Positions 54,510-64,000 of a stretch of DNA of 64,000 nt are shown piece by piece (the first letter of the stretch is position 1; each line of letters opens with the position of its first letter). The notes under the pieces were generated by a model, which was not told the origin of the DNA, searched no databases, and saw nothing but the letters and a program-made list of their open reading frames with translations. The stretch is from Saccharothrix sp. HUAS TT1 (lineage in GTDB: Bacteria; Actinomycetota; Actinomycetes; Mycobacteriales; Pseudonocardiaceae), in contig NZ_CP160453.1 in assembly GCF_040744945.1 (NCBI RefSeq), forward strand, positions 6,262,001-6,326,000, given 5' to 3'. The translations under genes were made by a program, and so were the position numbers.

Positions 54510-54929
54510 GTGACCAAGCTGCTGCTCTCGATCCACGTCATCGCCGCGATCCTCGCCGTCGGTCCGATCGCCGTGGCCGCCTCGCTGTTCCCCCGCCTCG
54601 CGACGACGTCCTCGGGCGGTGTGGCGGCGTTCCTGCACCGGACGTGCCGCACCTACGCGGTGGTCGGCGTCTTCGTCCCGGTCTTCGGGGTGGCCACCGG
54701 GCTCAGCCTCGGCGTCCTCGGTGACGCGTGGCTGCTGGTCTCGGTGGCGTTGACCGCGATCGCGGCCGGGTTGCTGGCGCTGGTGATCCTGCCGGTGCAG
54801 CAGCGGGTGCTGGGCGGCCAGGCGGAGCACGCCAAGCGGCTCGCCCTGTGGACCGGCGTGTTCAACCTGCTGTGGGCGGCCGTCGTCGTGCTGATGATCG
54901 TCCGTCCCGGCTCGACCACCGGGGCGTGA
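54510..54929 (+). CDS. DUF2269-like small integral membrane protein
   Basis: A 139-residue protein with four predicted helices: LLLSIHVIAAILAVGPIAVAASLFP, YAVVGVFVPVFGVATGLSLG, WLLVSVALTAIAAGLLALVILP and LALWTGVFNLLWAAVVVLMIV. The opening S-I-H-V-I-A-A-I...G-P and overall size fit DUF2269-type proteins of unknown function. GTG 54510 follows GAGGAG by 6 bases. It diverges from padR and is the likely co-target of that repressor. Confidence 0.75.
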   Translation: MTKLLLSIHVIAAILAVGPIAVAASLFPRLATTSSGGVAAFLHRTCRTYAVVGVFVPVFGVATGLSLGVLGDAWLLVSVALTAIAAGLLALVILPVQQRVLGGQAEHAKRLALWTGVFNLLWAAVVVLMIVRPGSTTGA

Positions 54930-54958
54930 GGACCGCTCCCACCGGCTGAGCGGTCCTC
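54928..54958 (+). terminator. Terminator hairpin
   Basis: GAGGACCGCT (54928-54937) and AGCGGTCCTC (54949-54958), a perfect 10-base inverted repeat with an 11-base loop beginning in the stop codon of the DUF2269-like gene. Confidence 0.75.
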
Positions 54959-54984
54959 CCCGGTCGGTGGTCCGATCGCGAAAA

Positions 54985-55022
54985 GGGGCGGCCTGGCGCG
55001 GGAACCCGCACCAGACCGCCCC
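54985..55022 (-). terminator. Rho-independent terminator of the xylanase gene
   Basis: A long stem from GGGGCGG (54985-54991) to CCGCCCC (55016-55022) with three internal mismatches and an AA loop. On the minus strand it is followed by TTTT, giving the classic terminator form 18 bases after the xylanase stop. Confidence 0.75.
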
Positions 55023-55039
55023 GTTCGGTTCGCGCTCGA

Positions 55040-56836
<1,797 letters not shown>

Positions 56837-58018
56837 CTAAGGACGCACGTCGAAGGGCCACCCCGTGTACGACTCGGCGAGGTGGGTCGCGGCGGCCGTG
56901 CTGCCGGTGACCAGCTCCAGTTCGCCGAGTTGCCGCTTGACGTCGAACGCCGAGCCGGCCGGGTCGGTGTGCAGCATCGAGGTCATCCACCAGGAGAAGT
57001 GCTGCGCCCGCCACACCCGCCGGGCGGCGGTCGGCCCGTAGGCGTCCAGCGGCTCGGTGGCGCCGGTGGCGAAGTGGGCCGCCAGCGCGTCGGCCAGCAC
57101 GACCACGTCCGCCACCGCGAGGTTGAGCCCCTTCGCGCCGGTGGGTGGCACGACGTGCGCGGCGTCCCCGGCCAGGAAGAGCCTGCCGTGCCGCATCGGC
57201 TCGCACACGTAGCTGCGCATCGGGACGACACCCCTGTCGAAGATGCGGCCCTCCGCCAGGGTGAAGCCGTCGCCCGCGACCCGGGCGTTCAGCTCGGCCC
57301 AGATCCGGTCGTCGCTCCAGTCGTCCGCGCGTTCGCCGGGGTCGCACTGGAAGTACATCCGCTGCACGTGCGGCGACCGGGTGCTGATCAACGCGAACCC
57401 CCGTTCGGAGTGGGCGTAGACCAGTTCCTTGGCCGACGGCGGCGCCTCGGCCAGGATGCCGAACCAGCCGAACGGGTAGGCGCGGAAGTGGTCGGTGCGC
57501 GCGTCGTCCGGGATGGCACGTCTGCTGATGCCGGACGAGCCGTCGCAGCCGGCGATCACGTCGCACCGCAGTCGGACCGGCGTGCCGTCGGCGTCGGTGA
57601 AGGTGATGACCGGGTCGTCGGACGTCACGCCGTGCAGCGCCACGTCGGCCGCCTCGAACCGGATGTCCGCCCCGGCTTCGAGCCGTGCGGCGATGAGGTC
57701 CTTGAGGACTTCGTGCTGCGGGTAGAGCCAGACGGCGCGACCGGTGAGGCCGGTGAAGTCGATCCGGTGGCCCTCACCGCCGAACCGCAGCTCGATCCCC
57801 TCGTGCCGCGCGCCCTCGGCCAGCACCCGCGCGCCGACGCCCATGGCGGTCAGCATCTCCACCGTGCCCTGTTCCAGGACTCCGGCGCGGATGGTCCGCT
57901 CGATGGCCGCGCGGCCGCGCGTCTCGACCACTACCGATTCGATGCCGTGCTCGGCCAGCAGGTGGGACAGCACCAGTCCGGCCGGACCGGCGCCGACGAT
58001 CCCGACTCGCGTTCTCAT
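56837..58018 (-). CDS. pobA: 4-hydroxybenzoate 3-monooxygenase (p-hydroxybenzoate hydroxylase)
   Basis: A 393-residue FAD monooxygenase converting 4-hydroxybenzoate to protocatechuate with NADPH and O2. Signatures are the FAD dinucleotide fold RVGIVGAGPAGLVLSHLL, then RAGVLEQGTVEML, IAGCDGSSGISRRAIP (the DG motif), MYFQCDPGERADDW, and LAGDAAHVVPPTGAKGLNLA (the GD motif) near residue 290. Length equals that of the Pseudomonas enzyme. It diverges from an IclR regulator of PobR/PcaU type. The next pathway genes (pca) are not in the window. Confidence 0.96.
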   Translation of the reverse strand: MRTRVGIVGAGPAGLVLSHLLAEHGIESVVVETRGRAAIERTIRAGVLEQGTVEMLTAMGVGARVLAEGARHEGIELRFGGEGHRIDFTGLTGRAVWLYPQHEVLKDLIAARLEAGADIRFEAADVALHGVTSDDPVITFTDADGTPVRLRCDVIAGCDGSSGISRRAIPDDARTDHFRAYPFGWFGILAEAPPSAKELVYAHSERGFALISTRSPHVQRMYFQCDPGERADDWSDDRIWAELNARVAGDGFTLAEGRIFDRGVVPMRSYVCEPMRHGRLFLAGDAAHVVPPTGAKGLNLAVADVVVLADALAAHFATGATEPLDAYGPTAARRVWRAQHFSWWMTSMLHTDPAGSAFDVKRQLGELELVTGSTAAATHLAESYTGWPFDVRP

Positions 58019-58054
58019 GGGTCGACCCAAGGGCGAACGGCGGCGGCGCGCCAG

Positions 58055-58068
58055 AGTGGACTTCCACT
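58055..58068. promoter_or_regulatory. Candidate IclR operator between pobA and its regulator
   Basis: AGTGGA-CT-TCCACT is an inverted repeat with 6-base arms in the 141-base divergent gap, 37 bases upstream of the pobA start codon. Confidence 0.55.
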
Positions 58069-58159
58069 GGGTGAAAGTCGTGGCGACTTCGGGGCGGGCG
58101 CGCGGTTAGCGTTCTGCGGTCCCGCGTCCGACCCGGCACAGCCCTGGAGGAGAACCGGC

Positions 58160-58915
58160 ATGGCGGTCAACAGCGACGTGCCCCGGCGGTCGATGGCCGG
58201 GCGAGCGCTGGCGCTGCTCGGCGCGTTCGACGAGGACCACCCCCGGCTCCGGCTCAGCGACCTGGCCCGGCGCGCGGACCTGCCGCTGCCGACCGTCCAC
58301 CGGCTGGCCGCCGAACTCGTGTCGTGGGGCGCGCTGGAACGCGACGCCGCCGGGAGCTACAGCATCGGCCTGCGGCTGTGGGAGGCGGCGACGCTGGCCC
58401 CGGTGGCCGGTCGGCTGCGCGCGATCGCGCTGCCGTTCATGCAGGACCTGTACGAGACGACCCGCGAGAACGTCCACCTCGCCGTGCACGACGGCTTCGA
58501 CGCGCTGTACGTGGAGAAGCTGTCCGGCCACCGCTCGGTGCCCGTCGTCTCGCGGACCGGCGCGCGGCTGCCGATGCACTCGACCGGCGTCGGCAAGGCG
58601 CTGCTCGCCCACGCCGACGCCGCGTTCGTGCGCAGCTACGTCGCACGGCCACTGGCCCGTGCCACCCGGTACACCATCACCGAACGCGCGCGGCTGCTGC
58701 GCGAACTGCGCGTCACGGCGGAGCGCGGGTACGCGTTGACGCACGAGGAGATGACGCTGGGCTCGTGCTCGGTCGCCGTCCCCATCCCGGCCGAGGGTTA
58801 CGAGCCGGCCGGCGCGCTGGGCGTCGTGGTCCACTCCGTGCGCACCGACCTGCACCGGTTGGTCCCGGACCTGAAAGCCGCCGCCGACGCCGTCGCACGC
58901 CGACTCGAACGTTGA
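58160..58915 (+). CDS. IclR-family transcriptional regulator (PobR-like by context)
   Basis: A 251-residue IclR regulator with an N-terminal winged helix (RALALLGAFDEDHPRLRLSDLARRADLPLPTVHRLAAELVSWGAL...YSIGLRLWE) and a C-terminal GAF-like effector domain (RENVHLAVHDGFDALYVEKLSGH, MHSTGVGKALLAHA, GYALTHEEMTLGSCSVAVPI). IclR proteins of this kind activate aromatic catabolism. Its divergence from pobA makes 4-hydroxybenzoate the likely effector. ATG 58160 follows GGAGGAG. Confidence 0.93.
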   Translation: MAVNSDVPRRSMAGRALALLGAFDEDHPRLRLSDLARRADLPLPTVHRLAAELVSWGALERDAAGSYSIGLRLWEAATLAPVAGRLRAIALPFMQDLYETTRENVHLAVHDGFDALYVEKLSGHRSVPVVSRTGARLPMHSTGVGKALLAHADAAFVRSYVARPLARATRYTITERARLLRELRVTAERGYALTHEEMTLGSCSVAVPIPAEGYEPAGALGVVVHSVRTDLHRLVPDLKAAADAVARRLER

Positions 58916-58928
58916 ACTCACGGCGCCC

Positions 58929-58982
58929 GAACGCAGGACTCTCGGGCCCTGAACGCAGGACTCTCGCGAGAGTCCTGCGTTC
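58929..58982. repeat. Three copies of a 16-base repeat forming a perfect 32-base palindrome
   Basis: GAACGCAGGACTCTCG occurs directly at 58929-58944 and 58951-58966 and inverted at 58967-58982; the last two form a gapless 32-base palindrome. It lies between the convergent iclR and lacI genes and could act as a terminator. The three-copy arrangement suggests a dispersed intergenic repeat family rather than a simple terminator. Confidence 0.85.
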
Positions 58983-59002
58983 GGGAGGGGTGTGTCGGCC
59001 GG

Positions 59003-60046
59003 TCAGGCGGGCGGGGCGGAGGTGCTGGCGCGGAGCACCAGGCGGGTCGGGACGAGGGTGGTGCCCGGTTCGACCGGCTCGTTGCGGACCTGGCGCAGCA
59101 CCCGCTCGACGCAGCGCCGGCCGACCTCGGTGAAGTCCTGGTGCACGGTCGTCAGCGGCGGCACGAAGGAGCCCGAGTCGGGGATGTCGTCGAACCCGAC
59201 CACGCTGACGTCGGCCGGCACGACCCTCCCCCGCTCGTGGAACGCCCGCAGCAGTCCCAGCGCCATCTGGTCGTTGGCCGCGAACACCGCCGTGCACCTC
59301 GGCTCGTCGGCCAGGGCCAGCCCCACCCGGTGGCCGGACTCGGCGGACCAGTCGCCGCGCAGCAGCGGCGGCACCGGCCGACCGGCCCGCTCCAGCTCGG
59401 CCCGCCACGCCGTCGCCCGGCGCTCCGCCGCGAACGACTCCTCCGGCCCGGCCACGTGCCAGACCGTGCGGTGACCCAGTTCGAGCAGGTGCCGGACGGC
59501 CTGGTGGGCGCCGTCGACCTGGTCGGTGTCCACCACGCTGTACCGGTCGTCCGCGTCGGAGTCCACGACGACGACCGGCACGCCCGCCGGGAGGCTGACC
59601 GTGGCCGCGTCCAGCAGGTGGTTCTCCATGATCACGATCACCGCGTCGACCGCCAGCTCGCCGAGGCGGGTGAACGCGCCGAGCACGCCGTCCCGCGTCG
59701 GCACCGCGACCGGGATCAGGGTGATCGCGTAGCCCTCCTCGGCGGCGTGGTCCACGATCGCCTCCAGCGTCCGGCTGTTGCCGACGGTGGACAGCGTGAA
59801 CAGGATGACGCCGATGGTGCGGAACTGCCCGTACTTCAACGCGCGCGCCGCGCTGTTGGGCCGGTACCCCAGCTCCTGCATGGCGGCCAGGACCTGCTCG
59901 CGGGTCGAGTCGACCACGCCGGGGTGGCCGTTGGACACCCGCGACACGGTCTGCGCCGACACGCCGGCGCGGCGCGCCACGTCCGCCATCGACACCCGCC
60001 GGGCACGTGGGTCCGGCACCCCGGCGGCCGACCTGGTCAGGCTCAC
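59003..60046 (-). CDS. LacI-family repressor of the adjacent sugar-uptake/GH35 operon
   Basis: A 347-residue LacI regulator with a complete N-terminal HTH and hinge (SMADVARRAGVSAQTVSRVSNGHPGVVDSTREQVLAAMQELGYRPNSAARAL, about residues 19-72) and a periplasmic-binding-like core (TIGVILFTL, VVVVDSDADDRYSVVDTDQ, VFAANDQMALGLLRAF, VSVVGFDDIPDSGSFVPPLTTV). It diverges from the ABC permease gene across 202 bases that hold two near-identical palindromes. The effector is probably a galactoside, given the GH35 gene. GTG 60044-60046 is the start. Confidence 0.95.
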   Translation of the reverse strand: MSLTRSAAGVPDPRARRVSMADVARRAGVSAQTVSRVSNGHPGVVDSTREQVLAAMQELGYRPNSAARALKYGQFRTIGVILFTLSTVGNSRTLEAIVDHAAEEGYAITLIPVAVPTRDGVLGAFTRLGELAVDAVIVIMENHLLDAATVSLPAGVPVVVVDSDADDRYSVVDTDQVDGAHQAVRHLLELGHRTVWHVAGPEESFAAERRATAWRAELERAGRPVPPLLRGDWSAESGHRVGLALADEPRCTAVFAANDQMALGLLRAFHERGRVVPADVSVVGFDDIPDSGSFVPPLTTVHQDFTEVGRRCVERVLRQVRNEPVEPGTTLVPTRLVLRASTSAPPA

Positions 60047-60112
60047 GCTCGACTGCTCCCTCCCGCGCCGAGCCTTGACGCCACGGCACCGCGCTGCAAC
60101 TATAGCGCCGCG

Positions 60113-60128
60113 ATGTTTGCGTAAACAT
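60113..60128. promoter_or_regulatory. LacI operator 1
   Basis: ATGTTTGCGTAAACAT, a palindrome with one mismatched centre pair, 67 bases upstream of the lacI start codon. Its centre is 75 bases (about seven helical turns) from operator 2. Confidence 0.85.
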
Positions 60129-60187
60129 CATCACCGCTGAAATCCCGCCTTGGCCATCCGATCGAGTCATTGCCCGGCACGATGATG

Positions 60188-60203
60188 ATGTTTGCGCAAA
60201 CAT
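60188..60203. promoter_or_regulatory. LacI operator 2
   Basis: ATGTTTGCGCAAACAT, a perfect 16-base palindrome, 46 bases upstream of the first permease start codon. With operator 1 it could hold a repression loop over both promoters. Confidence 0.88.
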
Positions 60204-60248
60204 GACGATCTTCGATCGGCGACGGCGCGGCGGGAAGCGAGGAGCACA

Positions 60249-61184
60249 GTGGCACCACCTCCACCCGCCGCGGTCGTGCCCGGCGCCGGGGCGGTCCGGG
60301 CCGGGCCACCGCGCCGGCGGCGGTCGTGGGTCGGCTGGCGTTTCGTCGGCCCGTTCCTGGCGGTCTTCGCGCTGGTCTTCCTCGCGCCGATCGGTTACTC
60401 GATCTACCTGAGCCTGTTCCGCAACCGCCTGGTCGGCGGTAACTCGTTCGTAGGGTTGGACAACTACCGGCAGGTGCTGGCGGACCCGCAGTTCTGGTCC
60501 GCCGTCGGCCGGGTGTCGCTGTTCCTCGTCGTGCAGGTGCCGGTGATGCTGCTGCTGGCGCTGCTGGTGGCGCTGGCCGTCGATAGTGGACGGCTCTACG
60601 GCCGCGACTTCTTCCGCCTCGCGGTGTTCCTGCCCTACGCCGTGCCCGCCGTCGTCGCCACCCTGATGTGGAGCTTCCTGTACGGCACGAAGTTCGGCCT
60701 GATCGCCAACCTCGAAGAGGTGTTCGGCATCTCCTTGCCGGACCCGCTGTCACCCGAGTTCGTCCTCGCGTCCATCGGCAACGTGGTGACGTGGGAGTTC
60801 ACCGGCTACAACATGCTGATCCTCTACTCGGCGCTCCAGGTCGTGCCCCGGTCGCTGTACGAGTCGGCGGAGATCGACGGCGCGAGCCAGTCGCGGGTGG
60901 TGCTGTCGATCAAGCTGCCCGCCCTGCGCGGCGCGCTCGTCATCGCCACCGTCTTCTCGATCATCGGCAGCTTCCAGCTGTTCAACGAGCCGAGCATCCT
61001 GCAGAAGCTCGCGCCGAACGCGATCACCACCTACTTCACGCCGAACCTGTACGCCTACTCGCTGTCCTTCTCCGGGCAGCAGTACAACACCTCGGCGACC
61101 GTGGCGATCGTCATGGGCGTGCTCACGATGGTGGTCGCCTACCTCGTGCAGCTGCGCGGCATGCGGAAGGACGGCTCACGATGA
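60249..61184 (+). CDS. Sugar ABC transporter permease (MalF type)
   Basis: A 311-residue carbohydrate-uptake (CUT1) permease with six helices: GPFLAVFALVFLAPIGYSIYLSLF, SLFLVVQVPVMLLLALLVALAV, FRLAVFLPYAVPAVVATLMW, TWEFTGYNMLILYSAL and others. The EAA coupling loop is YESAEIDGASQSRVVLSIKLPAL. GTG 60249 follows GAGGAG. It overlaps the second permease by 4 bases (ATGA). No ATPase gene is in the operon, so a shared MsiK-type ATPase is expected, as in other actinomycete CUT1 systems. Confidence 0.94.
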   Translation: MAPPPPAAVVPGAGAVRAGPPRRRRSWVGWRFVGPFLAVFALVFLAPIGYSIYLSLFRNRLVGGNSFVGLDNYRQVLADPQFWSAVGRVSLFLVVQVPVMLLLALLVALAVDSGRLYGRDFFRLAVFLPYAVPAVVATLMWSFLYGTKFGLIANLEEVFGISLPDPLSPEFVLASIGNVVTWEFTGYNMLILYSALQVVPRSLYESAEIDGASQSRVVLSIKLPALRGALVIATVFSIIGSFQLFNEPSILQKLAPNAITTYFTPNLYAYSLSFSGQQYNTSATVAIVMGVLTMVVAYLVQLRGMRKDGSR

Positions 61185-62104
61185 GCGCACCCGCTCGGAC
61201 CCGCGCGACGCCCCGGCCCCGGGTCGCCCCGCTGCGCACCACCCGACCACGCGGCTCCCGCAGTCCGCGCCGCAGCGCGCTGCTCACCGCGTTGACCGCG
61301 CTCGTCGCCCTGTACTCGCTCGTGCCGCTGGTGTGGCTGCTGGTCAACGCCACCAAGACGCAGGCGGGCCTGTTCTCGTCGTTCGGCCTGTGGTTCGACG
61401 ACGACTTCGCGCTGTGGGACAACATCGGCCGCACGCTCACCTACGACGACGGCATCTTCCTGCGCTGGCTGGGCAACACGCTGCTCTACGTGGTGGCCGG
61501 CGCGGGTGGAGCGACGCTGCTGGCGGCGGTCGGCGGGTACGGGCTGGCCAAGTTCGACTTCCCCGGCAAGCGGGCGGTGTTCGCGGTGGTCATCGGCGCG
61601 GTGGCGGTGCCCGGCACCGCGCTGGCCGTGCCGACGTTCCTCATGTTCAGCAAGGTGGACCTGACGAACACGCCGTGGGCGGTCGTCGTCCCGAGCCTGA
61701 TCTCGCCGTTCGGCCTGTACCTGATGTGGACGTTCGCGGCCGAGGCGATCCCGGACGAGCTGCTGGAAGCGGCCCGGCTGGACGGCGCGGGCGAGTTCCG
61801 CGTCTTCTTCCGCGTGTGCCTGCCGCTGCTCATGCCCGGCCTGGTCACCGTGCTGCTGTTCACGTCGGTCGCGACGTGGAACAACTACTTCCTGCCGCTG
61901 ATCATGCTGAAGGACCCGGACTGGTACCCGCTGACCGTCGGCCTCAACGCGTGGCACGCGCAGGCCACCACGGCGGGCGGCGAGACCGTGTTCGACCTGG
62001 TGATCACCGGCTCGCTGCTGACCATCGTCCCGCTCGTCGCGGCCTTCCTGCTGCTCCAGAGGTACTGGCAGTCGGGTCTGGCCGCGGGCGGGGTGAAGGG
62101 ATGA
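61181..62104 (+). CDS. Sugar ABC transporter permease (MalG type)
   Basis: A 307-residue CUT1 permease with six helices (ALLTALTALVALYSLVPLVWLLV, RWLGNTLLYVVAGAGGATLLAAVGGYGLA, VFAVVIGAVAVPGTALAVPTFL, VVVPSLISPFGLYLMWTF and others). The EAA loop is LLEAARLDGAGEFRVFFRVCLPLL. It is the partner of the preceding permease; the starts and stops overlap (ATGA). An Arg/Pro-rich N-terminal extension of about 30 residues precedes helix 1. Confidence 0.94.
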   Translation: MSAPARTRATPRPRVAPLRTTRPRGSRSPRRSALLTALTALVALYSLVPLVWLLVNATKTQAGLFSSFGLWFDDDFALWDNIGRTLTYDDGIFLRWLGNTLLYVVAGAGGATLLAAVGGYGLAKFDFPGKRAVFAVVIGAVAVPGTALAVPTFLMFSKVDLTNTPWAVVVPSLISPFGLYLMWTFAAEAIPDELLEAARLDGAGEFRVFFRVCLPLLMPGLVTVLLFTSVATWNNYFLPLIMLKDPDWYPLTVGLNAWHAQATTAGGETVFDLVITGSLLTIVPLVAAFLLLQRYWQSGLAAGGVKG

Positions 62105-62154
62105 GCCCGCACCAGCACAGCTCTGTCCGCCCCGCCACCGGAAAAGGTCGCACC

Positions 62155-63480
62155 GTGATCAGACAACGCCGTCGCTCCGTGTCCACCGCTCTAGCGGGCG
62201 CCCTCGCGCTCGTGCTGGCCGCCTGCGGTTCCGGCGGCTCCGACCAGGAGCAGCCCTCCGCTCAAGACGTGCGGGCCGCGCTGGACGCCGGCGGCACGAT
62301 CAAGGTGTGGGCTTGGGAGCCGACGCTCAAGGAGGTCGTCGCCGGCTTCCAGGAGAAGTACCCGAAGGTCAAGGTCGAGCTGGTCAACGCGGGCACCGGC
62401 GACAAGCAGTACACCGCGCTGCAGAACGCCATCGCGGCCGGTTCCGGCGTGCCGGACGTGGCGCAGGTCGAGTACTACGCGCTGCCGCAGTTCGCGCTGG
62501 CCAAGTCGATGACCGACCTCAGGTCGCTCGGCGCCGACGAGCTCGACGGCAGGTTCACCCCGGGCCCGTGGACCTCGGTGCACGCGGACGAGGGCGTCTA
62601 CGGGCTGCCGATGGACTCCGGCCCGATGGCGTTGTTCTACAACAAGGAGTTGTTCGACCGGCACGGCGTGCCGGTGCCGACCACGTGGGAGGAGTACGTC
62701 GCCGCGGCCCGCGCCCTGCACGCGGCCGATCCGGAGGTCCACATCACCAACGACACCGGTGACGCGGGCTTCACCACCAGCATGATCTGGCAGGCGGGCG
62801 GCAAGCCCTACCGGGTCGACGGCACCACCGTGAAGATCGACCTGGCCGACGAGGGTTCGAAGCGGTTCACGGCCATGTGGCAGCAGCTCGTCAGCGAGGA
62901 GCTGGTCGCGCCGGTCACCTCGTGGAGCGACCAGTGGTACCAGGGCCTGGGCGACGGGTCGATCGCGACGCTGGTCATCGGCGCGTGGATGCCCGCCAAC
63001 CTCCGGTCCGGCGTCGCGGCGGGCGAGGGCAAGTGGCGCGTGGCGCCCATGCCGCAGTGGGAGGCGGGAGGCAAGGCCGTCTCCGAGAACGGCGGCAGCG
63101 CGTTGTCCATCCCGGAGGCGGGCGCGAACAAGGCCCTCGCCTACGCGTTCGTCAGGTACGCCACCGCCGAGGAGGGCGTGCGGACGCGGGTGGCCGGTGG
63201 CGCGTTCCCGGCGACCACGGCCGAGCTGACCTCGCCGGAGTTCCTGAACGCCGAGTTCCCCTACTTCGGCGGCCAGAAGGCCAACGAGGTGTTCTCCCAG
63301 GCCGCGCAGAACGTCGTCGGCGGGTGGTCCTACCTGCCGTTCCAGGTCTACGCCAACAGCATCTTCAACGACACCGTCGGCAAGGCGTACGTGTCGGGCA
63401 CGACGCTGGCCGACGGGCTGCGGGCGTGGCAGGAGGCGTCGGTCGAGTACGGCAACGAGCAGGGGTTCACGGTCGGGTAG
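62155..63480 (+). CDS. Sugar ABC transporter substrate-binding lipoprotein (family 1)
   Basis: A 441-residue exported lipoprotein: signal MIRQRRRSVSTALAGALALVLAAC with lipobox Cys at about residue 24, then a family-1 sugar-binding fold (GTIKVWAWEPTLKEVVAGFQEKYPKVKVELV, VPDVAQVEYYALPQF, YGLPMDSGPMALFYNKELFDRHG). GTG 62155 gives a canonical signal peptide with AAAAGG 8 bases upstream; ATG 62101, overlapping the previous stop, is less likely because it would add a hydrophilic stretch. It delivers the sugar to the two permeases. Confidence 0.94.
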   Translation: MIRQRRRSVSTALAGALALVLAACGSGGSDQEQPSAQDVRAALDAGGTIKVWAWEPTLKEVVAGFQEKYPKVKVELVNAGTGDKQYTALQNAIAAGSGVPDVAQVEYYALPQFALAKSMTDLRSLGADELDGRFTPGPWTSVHADEGVYGLPMDSGPMALFYNKELFDRHGVPVPTTWEEYVAAARALHAADPEVHITNDTGDAGFTTSMIWQAGGKPYRVDGTTVKIDLADEGSKRFTAMWQQLVSEELVAPVTSWSDQWYQGLGDGSIATLVIGAWMPANLRSGVAAGEGKWRVAPMPQWEAGGKAVSENGGSALSIPEAGANKALAYAFVRYATAEEGVRTRVAGGAFPATTAELTSPEFLNAEFPYFGGQKANEVFSQAAQNVVGGWSYLPFQVYANSIFNDTVGKAYVSGTTLADGLRAWQEASVEYGNEQGFTVG

Positions 63481-63522
63481 CCCGTCCGCGACCCCACCCC
63501 CGACCTACCCGAGAGGACCCCC

Positions 63523-64000
63523 ATGGGCGTGCTGGGCATCAGCGACGACGGCTTCACCCTCGACGGCGCCCCGTTCCGGCTGATCTCCGGCGCGCTGCAC
63601 TACTTCCGCGTGCACCCGGAGCAGTGGTCGGACCGGTTGCGCAAGGCGAGGTGGATGGGCCTGAACACGATCGACACCTACGTCCCGTGGAACCTGCACG
63701 AGCCGCAGCGGGGCGTGGTCGGGGCGGAGGCCGGGCTGGACCTGCCGAGGTTCGTCGACCTGGCGCAGGAGCACGGCTTGCACGTGCTCCTGCGCCCCGG
63801 CCCGTACATCTGCGCCGAGTGGGACGGCGGCGGGCTGCCGCCGTGGCTGCTCACCGAGCCGGACATCCGCTACCGCAGCACCGACCCGCGGTTCCTGGAC
63901 GCGGTCGGGTCGTACTTCGCGGCGCTGTGGCCGCTGCTGGTGGACAAGCTCGCGACCCGCGGCGGGCCGGTGATCGCGGTGCAGGTCGAGAACGAGTACG
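63523..64000 (+). CDS. GH35 beta-galactosidase, 5' part (truncated by window edge)
   Basis: The first 159 residues of a family-35 glycosidase: LDGAPFRLISGALHYFRVHPEQWSDRL, ARWMGLNTIDTYVPWNLHEP, LLRPGPYICAEWDGGGLPPWL and, at the window edge, VIAVQVENEY with the acid/base Glu. ATG 63523 follows GAGAGGA. No signal peptide is present, so it acts inside the cell on galactosides brought in by the preceding ABC transporter. It is the fourth gene of the LacI-controlled operon. Confidence 0.95.
   Translation, partial: MGVLGISDDGFTLDGAPFRLISGALHYFRVHPEQWSDRLRKARWMGLNTIDTYVPWNLHEPQRGVVGAEAGLDLPRFVDLAQEHGLHVLLRPGPYICAEWDGGGLPPWLLTEPDIRYRSTDPRFLDAVGSYFAALWPLLVDKLATRGGPVIAVQVENEY

Overview
The window is very GC-rich, with strong GC3 coding bias, many GTG starts, 4-base gene overlaps and actinobacterial families (MbtH, TIGR04222, HAAS/PadR pairs, IdeR-type iron boxes, CebR-type boxes). 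This points to a filamentous actinomycete, most likely Pseudonocardiales (Saccharothrix/Actinosynnema/Lentzea-like). The genus is an inference from style and gene content. I see no rRNA, tRNA, CRISPR, prophage or insertion sequence.

Layout. 1-11 kb: the end of a LacI regulator, a secreted M4 metalloprotease with a carbohydrate-binding tail, a PLP sulfur-amino-acid enzyme divergent from a MocR regulator, a small HMA metal-binding protein, and secreted SGNH hydrolase, polysaccharide deacetylase, beta-helix protein and endonuclease/phosphatase-like genes. 11-14 kb: a LysR-controlled galactarate/talarate catabolic pair (KdgD plus an enolase-superfamily dehydratase). 14-24 kb: a TIGR04222 membrane protein, two gene remnants (cation/proton antiporter, alpha/beta hydrolase), an NPP1 protein, an orphan MbtH, a second SGNH hydrolase, a lone TOMM/YcaO-like protein, homocysteine methyltransferase, and a solute-binding lipoprotein coupled to a CDF transporter. 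23-31 kb: TerC, TrpF, a large LuxR/LAL regulator, a polytopic membrane protein, and a GH5 cellulase with a perfect CebR-type operator.

31.2-53.4 kb is the centrepiece: a catecholate siderophore locus on the minus strand. Twelve genes from isochorismate synthase to DAHP synthase run as one overlapping operon. They make 2,3-dihydroxybenzoate (DAHP synthase, isochorismate synthase, isochorismatase, with dhbA in a separate unit), load it (DHB-AMP ligase and a stand-alone aryl carrier protein) and extend it on a 3412-residue NRPS with domain order C-A-T-E-C-A-T-E-C. They also export it (MFS), re-import it (lipoprotein, two FecCD permeases, ATPase) and release iron (siderophore-interacting flavoprotein). 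Both transcription units start behind iron boxes. The NRPS has no thioesterase and ends in a condensation domain, so the release step and product are not obvious.

53.4-64 kb: a PadR/HAAS pair, a GH10 xylanase with CBM2, p-hydroxybenzoate hydroxylase divergent from an IclR regulator, and a LacI-controlled sugar operon (two permeases, a binding protein, and the start of a GH35 beta-galactosidase) with twin palindromic operators. The GH5, GH10, GH35, beta-helix, deacetylase, galactarate and PobA genes together suggest a plant-biomass-degrading saprophyte.
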